From the NCBI GenBank assembly GCA_022574065.1, contig JACZST010000057.1, positions 1 to 9,486 on the forward strand: a DNA stretch of 9,486 nt. The letters run 5' to 3'. The notes under the pieces are model-generated. The model saw nothing but the letters and a program-made list of their open reading frames with translations, did no database searches and was not told the DNA's origin. The stretch is from Acidobacteriota bacterium. Lineage in GTDB: Bacteria > Actinomycetota > Acidimicrobiia > Spongiisociales > UBA5794. The position numbers and the translations under genes are program-made. This document shows positions 1 through 5,305 of the stretch, one piece after another; within the stretch, counting starts at the first letter, position 1, and each line of letters begins with the position of its first letter.

Positions 1-473
1 ACACCGATCGTGTCCACCTTGCCATCGCCGATCTTGATGTCGCGCGAACACGGCTCGTAATCGGCGGGGTTGCCGTACACAACGGAACCCACGATCGTCG
101 GGTCTGGGCAGGGATCCCATCCGCAGGCCGTGCCATCGGGCTCATATCGGTCCCACACCAACGGGGTTCCGCTGGCATTGGCCTTGAAGATATCGACATG
201 CAGGATCGCCCCCACGTTTCCGGAGAGGCCGGCATCCAGCGCATCGAGGATCTCGATGTCGGCATAGTCATCGGTGCCCAGCACGGTGGCGTGCCGGGTC
301 GCCTGGTTCACCGCATGTGACATGGCGAGCTTGTTGGTGAACGCCAAACCGAATTCGAGCATCCCGAACGCCAGCAGGACCAGCACCGGCACCACGATGG
401 CCATCTCCACCGCCACCGCACCGCGGTCCCCGCCGCGGAAAGTGCCGAGCCTGGTGACGCCGTGGCTATCCAT
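1..473 (-). CDS. TadE-like pilus/secretion protein, second copy (3' end beyond window)
   Basis: This reading frame starts at the ATG at 473-471 and stays open to the left edge, giving 157 residues without the C-terminus. Residues 17-23 read RGAVAVE, a type IVb pseudopilin-like processing site (G18 followed by E at +5). A single hydrophobic segment follows at about 24-45. TadE-family proteins are inner-membrane pseudopilin-like parts of Tad/Flp pilus systems; that role is taken from the family. The rest is an extracytoplasmic domain with Cys117, Cys122 and Cys142, spaced as in the upstream paralogue, and the shared motif IVGSVVYGNPADY. The gene begins 18 bp after the stop of that paralogue, with only a weak GCAGG upstream, so the two are probably cotranscribed. 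Alternative: a TadG-like or generic TadE-domain protein. The family call is firm; the exact role is not. Confidence 0.8.
   Translation of the reverse strand, partial: MDSHGVTRLGTFRGGDRGAVAVEMAIVVPVLVLLAFGMLEFGLAFTNKLAMSHAVNQATRHATVLGTDDYADIEILDALDAGLSGNVGAILHVDIFKANASGTPLVWDRYEPDGTACGWDPCPDPTIVGSVVYGNPADYEPCSRDIKIGDGKVDTIG
58..119. repeat. 62 bp block duplicated between the two TadE genes (copy in second gene)
   Basis: Positions 58-119 match 676-737 with about 2 differences in 62 bases, including 40 identical bases at the start. The block encodes the conserved WDPCPDP to GNPADY region. Surrounding parts of the two genes are clearly more diverged. Confidence 0.85.
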
Positions 474-491
474 GGTGATCCGCGCCTGCGA

Positions 492-1067
492 TCAGCATGA
501 CGGGTTCTCCCCACCGAACCGGGTCGGCTCGATCCTCGCCCGGGTTGTCTCGTGCCAGGTAGAGGTGGAGAAACCGAGCACCCCCGTGACCCAGGTGTGG
601 GTGTACTCCACCTGGATCCCGATGGTGTCCAAACCATCGGTCGGGTCGAACGCCGTATCCCTGATGCACGGCGGGTAATCGGCGGGGTTGCCGTACACAA
701 CGGAACCCACGATCGCCGGGTCGGGGCAGGGATCCCAATCACAGGGCACGCCGTCGGCGTCTGGTAGGTACCGGTCCCATACCATGGGGGACCCGTCGCT
801 GTCGGCCTTGAAGATATCGACGTGCACCACCGAATCGATGCTGGCGGCCCCGACCAGGCCATCCTCGAAGGCCCGGAGAATCTCGATATCGGCGATGTCC
901 TCATTGCCAAACACCGCGGCGTCGCGGGAGGCCCGCGTCACCGCATGCGTCATCGCCAGCTTGTCCTTGAAAGCGAGCCCGAATTCGAGCATCCCGAAAA
1001 TGAGCAGAACGAAAATCGGCATCACGACGGCCATCTCGACCATCACAGCACCGCGTTCTCGATGCAT
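492..1067 (-). CDS. TadE-like pilus/secretion protein, first copy
   Basis: This 191-residue protein has a short basic N-terminus, a pseudopilin-like site (RGAVMVE, G6 with E11 at +5) and one hydrophobic segment at about 8-33 containing FGMLEFGLAF. It then has an exported domain. Family knowledge places TadE proteins in the cytoplasmic membrane, assembling Flp/Tad pili or related secretion machinery. Cys109, Cys114 and Cys134 (C-x4-C-x19-C) match the downstream paralogue exactly in spacing and sit around WDPCPDP and GNPADY; disulfides are plausible. A fourth Cys is the last residue. The start at ATG 1067 is fixed by a strong AGGAGGT eight bases upstream. It is the first gene of a minus-strand unit that continues beyond the left edge, where other tad genes could lie. 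The exact role is inferred. Confidence 0.85.
   Translation of the reverse strand: MHRERGAVMVEMAVVMPIFVLLIFGMLEFGLAFKDKLAMTHAVTRASRDAAVFGNEDIADIEILRAFEDGLVGAASIDSVVHVDIFKADSDGSPMVWDRYLPDADGVPCDWDPCPDPAIVGSVVYGNPADYPPCIRDTAFDPTDGLDTIGIQVEYTHTWVTGVLGFSTSTWHETTRARIEPTRFGGENPSC
676..737. repeat. 62 bp block duplicated between the two TadE genes (copy in first gene)
   Basis: This is the partner of 58-119, offset by 618 bp. Another well-conserved match, around the membrane segment (351-368 against 981-998), is offset by 630 bp, so the tandem duplication has since gained or lost about 12 bp. Confidence 0.85.
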
Positions 1068-1075
1068 CGACTCCC

Positions 1076-1082
1076 ACCTCCT
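1076..1082 (-). promoter_or_regulatory. Ribosome binding site of the first TadE-like gene
   Basis: On the minus strand this reads AGGAGGT, eight bases before the ATG at 1067. It decides the start codon and is one of the strongest Shine-Dalgarno sites in the window. Confidence 0.85.
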
Positions 1083-1178
1083 GGCAACGGATCACCCCAA
1101 CCGCCGCTTCGGCCACCCTACCGCGACGATCCCAGGAGCGGTACCAGTTCACGAGCGAATACCATGTCTCGCGACCAG

Positions 1179-1235
1179 GCCGGCATGGCGGAATGGAAGA
1201 CGCGGCGGACTCAAGCAGGCTATGGGCGCAAGCCC
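1179..1235 (+). pseudogene. Broken copy of tRNA-Leu (5' two thirds)
   Basis: Positions 1175-1214 match 1243-1282 of the intact tRNA-Leu locus with one mismatch (C1184 for G1252). The variable-arm hairpin GGGCGCAAGCCC is also present at 1224-1235. The copy keeps the 5' acceptor strand, D-arm and a CTCAA anticodon-loop start. The 3' side of the anticodon stem is wrong (AGGCT cannot pair with GCGGA), and the T-arm and 3' acceptor strand are missing; the sequence runs straight into the intact gene. It therefore cannot fold as a tRNA. It looks like a decayed tandem duplicate or a recombination remnant. It could still be transcribed as part of a precursor. Confidence 0.8.
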
Positions 1236-1246
1236 AGGATACCCAG

Positions 1247-1329
1247 GCCGGGATGGCGGAATGGAAGACGCGGCGGACTCAAAATCCGCTGGGCGCAAGC
1301 CCGTGTGGGTTCGAATCCCACTCCCGGTA
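1247..1329 (+). tRNA. tRNA-Leu, anticodon CAA
   Basis: The 83-base class II cloverleaf folds by eye. The acceptor GCCGGGA pairs with TCCCGGT (G-U closing pair) and A1329 is the discriminator base. The D-stem is GCG/CGC, the anticodon stem GCGGA/TCCGC holds loop CTCAAAA, the long variable arm is GGGC-GCAA-GCCC, and the T-arm is GTGGG-TTCGAAT-CCCAC. Anticodon CAA reads UUG leucine codons. CCA is not encoded (CGA follows), so it must be added by tRNA nucleotidyltransferase. The gene is flanked by partial copies on both sides. It points away from the TadE genes. Confidence 0.95.
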
Positions 1330-1607
1330 CGAAATCCCGCCTCGCCGTCGGGCGTCCAGATCCCCAGTGATAGCAGCGGATACGGGGAGGTCGTCCTGGC
1401 TTCGACCACTGCCCGTGCCCGAAGCTCAACTCCCTGGTGCCGCTCTCCGAGCGGCGCGTATTCACTGGTTCGAATCCCACTCCCGCTACGGGAACCCTCG
1501 CCACGCTCCTTGGCAGCGGGTATCTCGGTCGATCCGGTCACTAGTTCGATTGGGGCACCACCAAAATGACCCCAGCGCAGCGAGAGTCGACAGGTCAGGT
1601 TGATCGG
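1330..1607. other. Non-coding spacer between tRNA-Leu and the trpA stop
   Basis: I see no convincing protein gene in these 278 bases; the open frames here are not supported by any recognisable product. It holds a perfect 7 bp hairpin (GCCGCTC at 1439-1445, loop TCC, GAGCGGC at 1449-1455) followed by a 24-base copy of the tRNA-Leu 3' part. It should also contain the end of the trp transcript, but no stem followed by a T-run is visible on either strand. Confidence 0.6.
1467..1490 (+). repeat. Fragment of the tRNA-Leu 3' part (T-loop and acceptor strand)
   Basis: Positions 1467-1490 match 1308-1331 with one mismatch in 24 (C1486 for G1327), including TTCGAAT-CCCAC and the acceptor strand. The 5' half of the T-stem is not kept (ACTGG instead of GTGGG), so this is not a functional tRNA. 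The offset is 159 bp. Such 3' tRNA pieces are what integrases leave as att repeats, but no integrase or element is visible between the copies. Confidence 0.75.
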
Positions 1608-2423
1608 TCAAGATTCAGAACCTCTCATCGCGGCGGCGAGCTCGTCCACCGCCGCCCCGAGCGCCTCGGCCGCCTGCTCCGCATCTTCAGCTTCGAGCAC
1701 CCGCCGGACCAGGGCGCTGCCGACGATCACGCCGTCGGCGACCGCACCGGCTTCCACGGCCTGATAAGGCGTCGAGATGCCGACGCCGAGCACGAGCGGA
1801 AGATCGGTGACGGCTCGCACCCGCTGTGCGAGCTCACTCGCGGTTGCCGCCAGCTCGCTCTGCTCCCCGGTAACCCCGAGCCTGGCCACACCGTAGAGAA
1901 AGGCAGGTTGTGCAGCCACGATCCGTTCGAGCCGCTCATCGGTCGTTGTCGGGGCGACGAACAGCGCCATTCCAACGTCGCGTCGCCGTCCGCCTTCGAG
2001 AAATGGTGCTGCCTCCTCGACGGGCAGGTCGGCAATGATCATTCCCACCGCACCACCTGCCGCTATCGCATCTACGAAGCGGTCGATGCCGTACTGCAGA
2101 ACCGGATTGGCGTAGGTCATGACGATGACCGGTTTGCCGGTGGTTGCGGCAACCTGATGGACGAGCTCGAGGCCGGCGTCGATCGTCATCCCCAGGTCGA
2201 TGGCGCGACGACCCGCCGACGCAATAACCGGTCCGTCCATGAGCGGGTCGGCGTAGGGGATCCCAACCTCGAATCCGTCGGCTGCCGTCATCGCCTGGAA
2301 CATCGCCAGCGACGACTCCGGGTCCGGGATGCCGGCGGTCATGAACGGGAGCAATGCTGCACGTCCCTGTTCGGCGGCAGCGGCAAACATCGACCGTATC
2401 CGCTCGGTTCCGGAATCAGCCAT
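1608..2423 (-). CDS. trpA: Tryptophan synthase alpha subunit
   Basis: This 271-residue protein has the normal TrpA length. The alpha subunit cleaves indole-3-glycerol phosphate to indole and glyceraldehyde 3-phosphate and channels indole to TrpB in the cytoplasmic alpha2beta2 complex. Visible family features are PFMTAGIPDP (26-35), the catalytic pair Glu52 in FEVGIPY and Asp63 in DPLMDGP (equivalent to Glu49 and Asp60 of the enteric enzyme), YGVARLGVTG (177-186) and the phosphate-binding GVGIST and GVIVGSA stretches near the C-terminus. The open frame extends upstream within trpB, but the ATG at 2423 matches the family N-terminus. It also overlaps the trpB stop by 8 bp and has AGAGGTGG upstream, which indicates translational coupling. 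It is the last gene of the operon. Confidence 0.97.
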   Translation of the reverse strand: MADSGTERIRSMFAAAAEQGRAALLPFMTAGIPDPESSLAMFQAMTAADGFEVGIPYADPLMDGPVIASAGRRAIDLGMTIDAGLELVHQVAATTGKPVIVMTYANPVLQYGIDRFVDAIAAGGAVGMIIADLPVEEAAPFLEGGRRRDVGMALFVAPTTTDERLERIVAAQPAFLYGVARLGVTGEQSELAATASELAQRVRAVTDLPLVLGVGISTPYQAVEAGAVADGVIVGSALVRRVLEAEDAEQAAEALGAAVDELAAAMRGSES

Positions 2424-3573
2424 CGCGCCCGGCCACCTCTTGCACGTCCTTGTCGCCGCGCCCGGAGAGAACCATGGCAATCGTCTTGCCGCGCAGCGCA
2501 TCGGCGTTGTCGACCACCCATGCCAGGGCGTGGGCCGGCTCGAGTGCCGGGATGATCCCTTCTGTGCGCGACAACAGATGGAGGGCGGCAATCGCCTGCT
2601 CGTCGGTCACCGACTCGTAGTCAACGACGCCCGCATCGCGCAGGAACGCGTGCTCGGGCCCGACGCCCGGGTAGTCGAGGCCGGCACTCACCGAATGCGC
2701 CTCGAGAATCTGGCCACCTTCGTCTTGGAGCAAGTACGTATACGACCCGTGAAGCACACCGGGGGACCCTGCGGAAAGTGAAGCCCCGTGTTTGCCGGTG
2801 GCGATGCCATAGCCACCGGCCTCGACCCCCACGAGCCGAACGTCGGGATCCCCGATGTAGGCACTGAATGCCCCAATGCTGTTGGAACCGCCACCCACAC
2901 AGGCGACGACCACGTCGGGTCGTTTCAACTGGGTTCGCATCTCCTCACCGATAACGCGCTGGAACTCGCGGACCATCCACGGGAAGGGGTGCGGGCCCAC
3001 CACCGAGCCGATGATGTAGTGGGTGGAATCCACCGAGGCCACCCAGTCCCGCAGCGCCTCCGAGACGGCTTCCTTGAGCGTCGCCGCGCCGACGTCGACA
3101 GGCACCACCTCGGCTCCGAGCAGCTCCATGCGATAGACATTCAATGCCTGTCGCTCCATGTCCTTGGCGCCCATATAGACGACGCAGTCGAGCCCCAACA
3201 ACGCAGATGCGGTGGCCGTCGCCACCCCATGCTGGCCGGCGCCGGTTTCGGCGATCACCCTCGGCTTCCCCATGCGGCGGGTCAACAGCGCTTGGCCGAC
3301 GGTGTTGTTGATCTTGTGGGCGCCGGTGTGGGCGAGGTCTTCCCGTTTCAGCCAAAGGTCGACGCCGAGTTGCTCGGAGAGACGGGTGGCGTGGTACACC
3401 GGCGTCGGACGCCCGACGTAGGTAGCCAACAGCGCGTCGAGCTCGGCGCGGAACGCGTCGTCCTCCCAGGCCTCGGCAAACGCCGCTTCCAGTTCATCGA
3501 GGGCCGACAGCAGCGTCTCCGGTGCGAAGCGGCCACCGTACTCGCCGAACCGACCGCGCTCGTCGGGAGTCAT
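2416..3573 (-). CDS. trpB: Tryptophan synthase beta subunit
   Basis: This 385-residue PLP enzyme joins indole and serine to make tryptophan. The PLP lysine is Lys87 in HTGAHKINN and the catalytic Glu109 is in AETGAGQHG, the same numbers as in the enteric enzyme. The phosphate-binding GGGSN is at 227-231, Asp300 in SAGLDYPGVGPEH aligns with the family's monovalent-cation and COMM-domain region, and Ser370 in SGRGDKD would face the pyridine nitrogen. The length and the HTGAHK and LDYPGVGPEH signatures indicate the TrpB1 type that pairs with TrpA. The start at ATG 3573 forms an ATGA overlap with the trpF stop, and GAGGAGG lies 10 bases upstream. No key residue is missing. Confidence 0.98.
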   Translation of the reverse strand: MTPDERGRFGEYGGRFAPETLLSALDELEAAFAEAWEDDAFRAELDALLATYVGRPTPVYHATRLSEQLGVDLWLKREDLAHTGAHKINNTVGQALLTRRMGKPRVIAETGAGQHGVATATASALLGLDCVVYMGAKDMERQALNVYRMELLGAEVVPVDVGAATLKEAVSEALRDWVASVDSTHYIIGSVVGPHPFPWMVREFQRVIGEEMRTQLKRPDVVVACVGGGSNSIGAFSAYIGDPDVRLVGVEAGGYGIATGKHGASLSAGSPGVLHGSYTYLLQDEGGQILEAHSVSAGLDYPGVGPEHAFLRDAGVVDYESVTDEQAIAALHLLSRTEGIIPALEPAHALAWVVDNADALRGKTIAMVLSGRGDKDVQEVAGRDG

Positions 3574-4181
3574 GCCTGCCTGGCCTCCTCGACGAAGGCG
3601 GCGACCCTACGCGGGTCCTTGATCCCCGGCGACGACTCCAGCCCGCTCGATGCGTCGACGCCCCAAGGACCGACCTGATCGATCGCCTGCTTGACATTGT
3701 CGGAGCTCAGGCCGCCGGCGAGCACGAACGGCCGGTCGACGGCAGCCGCCATCGCCCAGTCGAAGGGGACTCCGGTACCACCGAGGCTCGACCCCGAGCT
3801 CGAGTCGAGGAGTGGAATCTGCCCCTCAGGCAGGGTGGCCGGCTCGGGTTCCGGCGGGTCGACCTTCATCGCCACCGGGCGCAGCACGAACCATCCGGAG
3901 GCAACACCTGCCGCGCCTGCCGGGCCGGCATGACGACCGTGAGCCTGGATCCCGTCCGCCCCTGTCGCTGCCATGGCAGCGGCGATCTCACCCGGCTCCA
4001 TGTTGGAGGTGATCAGGATCCGCAGCGCGGGCACACCATCCATGAGTGAGGCGGCGCGATCGACCGAAACCTGCCGGGGGGAGCCTTCTGCGAGGACGAA
4101 CCCGACAGCGTCGGTCCCCGCTTCCACGGCCGCCTCCACGTCGCGCTCTTGGCGCAGGCCGCAAACCTTGACCCAGATCAT
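3570..4181 (-). CDS. trpF: Phosphoribosylanthranilate isomerase
   Basis: This 203-residue TIM barrel catalyses the Amadori rearrangement of phosphoribosylanthranilate. The N-terminal KVCGLR contains the catalytic base Cys7, and Asp126 in PLLDSSSGS is the catalytic acid; both positions match the Thermotoga enzyme. The phosphate-binding parts LAGGLSSDNV and GVDASSGLE are present, and SPRQV near residue 35 is typical. The usual QLHG is QAHG here. It has no clear Shine-Dalgarno site and starts inside the ATGA overlap with the trpC stop, so it is probably translated by coupling. A dedicated trpF is informative because streptomycetes and mycobacteria lack one and use the bifunctional PriA (HisA/TrpF). 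Confidence 0.95.
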   Translation of the reverse strand: MIWVKVCGLRQERDVEAAVEAGTDAVGFVLAEGSPRQVSVDRAASLMDGVPALRILITSNMEPGEIAAAMAATGADGIQAHGRHAGPAGAAGVASGWFVLRPVAMKVDPPEPEPATLPEGQIPLLDSSSGSSLGGTGVPFDWAMAAAVDRPFVLAGGLSSDNVKQAIDQVGPWGVDASSGLESSPGIKDPRRVAAFVEEARQA

Positions 4182-4939
4182 GGTGCGACCAGCGTTTGCA
4201 ACAGCGCCCCAGGGTCGGCCGCCGTCACCAGCGCTTCACCGACGAGGATCGCGTCGTAGCCCGCCGCCCACATCCGTCCGGCGCTCTCCGGATCGGATAC
4301 TCCGCTCTCTGCGACCGTCACCACACCGGGGTGCTGAATCATCGGCGCCACCGACTCGGCAACTGCCAGATCCGTAGTGAATGAGACGAGATCGCGGTTG
4401 TTGACCCCGACGATCCCGGCACCGGCTCCGAGGGCGAGCTTCGCTTCCTTGGTGTCGTGCACCTCAACGAGGGCATCGACACCGGCTTCGGCGGCCTCTT
4501 CCAGCATCGTGGCCAGCCCCTCCGCACCGAGGATGGAGACGATCAGCAGGACAGCGTCCGCTCCGGCCGATTTAGATTCCCAGATCTGGGCCGGATCGAG
4601 GAGGAAGTCCTTGCGCAGGACAGGGAGGTCGATCGCCGACCGAACCGCCACCAGATCGGCCAGGGAGCCGTCGAAATGGGTGGGTTCGGTGAGGACGCTC
4701 ACCGCGGCCGCGCCCGCCGCCTGGTATCGCTTTGCGTGGGCGGCGGCGTCGAGGCCGGGTGCCAGCGCCCCACGCGACGGCGACCGGCGCTTGATCTCGG
4801 CGATGAGCTTGCCGCCGCTCACCGCTTTCCCAAAACCCCTGGCCGGAGGCGCCGAAGCAGCCTTCGCCCGGAACTCAGCGGTCCGCGGGCGAGCCGTGTC
4901 GGCGCGACGCTCAGCGTCGGCAAGGATCTGTCTCAGCAT
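4178..4939 (-). CDS. trpC: Indole-3-glycerol phosphate synthase
   Basis: This 253-residue TIM-barrel enzyme closes the indole ring of carboxyphenylaminodeoxyribulose phosphate. Catalytic residues seen are Glu48 and Lys50 in AEIKRRSPSRG, Lys110 in LRKDFLL, Glu159 in VEVHD, Asn180 in GVNNRDL and Glu211 in AESGVSD, all close to the positions in the Sulfolobus enzyme. The frame is open much further upstream, through the cytochrome gene, but that part is low-complexity arginine-rich shadow sequence. MLRQIL at 4939 is the normal family start. There is no Shine-Dalgarno site; the bases just before the ATG are CTGTTCCCCC, and the heptamer array lies directly upstream. The gene overlaps trpF by 4 bp. 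It is a monofunctional TrpC, not a TrpCF fusion. Confidence 0.96.
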   Translation of the reverse strand: MLRQILADAERRADTARPRTAEFRAKAASAPPARGFGKAVSGGKLIAEIKRRSPSRGALAPGLDAAAHAKRYQAAGAAAVSVLTEPTHFDGSLADLVAVRSAIDLPVLRKDFLLDPAQIWESKSAGADAVLLIVSILGAEGLATMLEEAAEAGVDALVEVHDTKEAKLALGAGAGIVGVNNRDLVSFTTDLAVAESVAPMIQHPGVVTVAESGVSDPESAGRMWAAGYDAILVGEALVTAADPGALLQTLVAP

Positions 4940-4943
4940 GGGG

Positions 4944-4992
4944 GAACAGTACTCAGTGGTCCGGAGTCCGTACTCCGTAGTACGTACTACCG
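4944..4992. repeat. Degenerate heptamer array between the cytochrome gene and trpC
   Basis: Read on the plus strand, these 49 bases divide into seven consecutive 7-base units of the form NNNC(C/A)GT, for example GAACAGT (4944), ACTCAGT (4951), AGTCCGT (4965) and ACTCCGT (4972). The third and last units fit less well. The array fills nearly the whole gap, covers the cytochrome stop codon and ends four bases before the trpC ATG. It includes a perfect 14 bp palindrome, GTAGTACGTACTAC, at 4977-4990. Confidence 0.7.
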
Positions 4993-5298
4993 GCCATGTC
5001 TCACCCGCAGATACACCACGAGGCTTTCGATCTGCTCCTCGGTGAGACGACGGTCGAAGCCGGGCATCGCTCCCGGCCCTACCCTGATGACATCGACCAC
5101 CTGTTCGTCCGACAGGCCGATATCGGCGTTGGAGCCGGCATCGATCGGTGGGCCCAGCCCGCCGGTGAGATCGGCCCCGTGGCACTGAGCGCAGCCGACG
5201 CGATACAGCTCCTCGCCATGTTTCCCTTCCAACCGGTCGCTGCATCCTGCAATCAACGCGGCGACCAGCAGGACGAGGAGCAGTGCGCCACGCTTCAC
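4987..5298 (-). CDS. Cytochrome c lipoprotein (single haem, class I)
   Basis: From the GTG at 5298 this gives 103 residues. A basic start and hydrophobic stretch (about 4-17) end in the lipobox IAGC with Cys19, so the protein is probably a lipid-anchored extracytoplasmic cytochrome. The haem site CAQCH is at 36-40 and the likely axial methionine is Met78 in GAMPGF. This is the small class I layout used for electron transfer between a quinol- or cytochrome-oxidising complex and a terminal oxidase; its partner is unknown. The start is uncertain. A TTG at 5328 would add ten residues and deepen the overlap with trpE, but it makes a poorer signal peptide. No strong ribosome site is seen for either. 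It sits inside the trp operon between trpE and trpC, immediately followed by the heptamer array. Confidence 0.88.
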   Translation of the reverse strand: MKRGALLLVLLVAALIAGCSDRLEGKHGEELYRVGCAQCHGADLTGGLGPPIDAGSNADIGLSDEQVVDVIRVGPGAMPGFDRRLTEEQIESLVVYLRVRHGR

Positions 5299-5305
5299 CT
5301 TGTGA

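Noticed and set aside
1330..1466. A second complete tRNA (Ser, Leu or Sec) ending in the 3' fragment at 1467-1490
   Set aside because: The hairpin at 1439-1455 resembles a long variable arm, but the T-stem does not pair and no 5' acceptor strand lies at a suitable distance.
1149..1541. Minus-strand open frames across the tRNA region with GVGFEP- and SGIRT-like words
   Set aside because: These words are the antisense translation of tRNA sequence (the T-loop and acceptor strand), a familiar false ORF in high-GC genomes; they recur because the tRNA fragments recur.
688..1569. Long plus-strand open frames across the TadE gene and the tRNA-Leu
   Set aside because: They run antisense to a convincing TadE gene and straight through a tRNA, with no recognisable product; high GC content explains the absence of stops.
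1551..1574. Possible terminator after trpA: TGGGG/CCCCA inverted repeat
   Set aside because: The stem is only 5 bp with a 14-base loop and no T-run on the minus strand; too weak to call.
2424..2591. Longer trpA frame starting inside trpB
   Set aside because: The extra 56 residues do not resemble TrpA and overlap the C-terminus of TrpB; ATG 2423 has a ribosome site and the expected N-terminus.
4940..5245. In-frame open extension of trpC upstream through the cytochrome gene, with a 7-residue repeat RTTEY just before the start
   Set aside because: The extension is arginine-rich shadow coding antiphase to a clear cytochrome c, and the peptide repeat is simply the heptamer DNA array read in frame. 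MLRQIL at 4939 is the family start.
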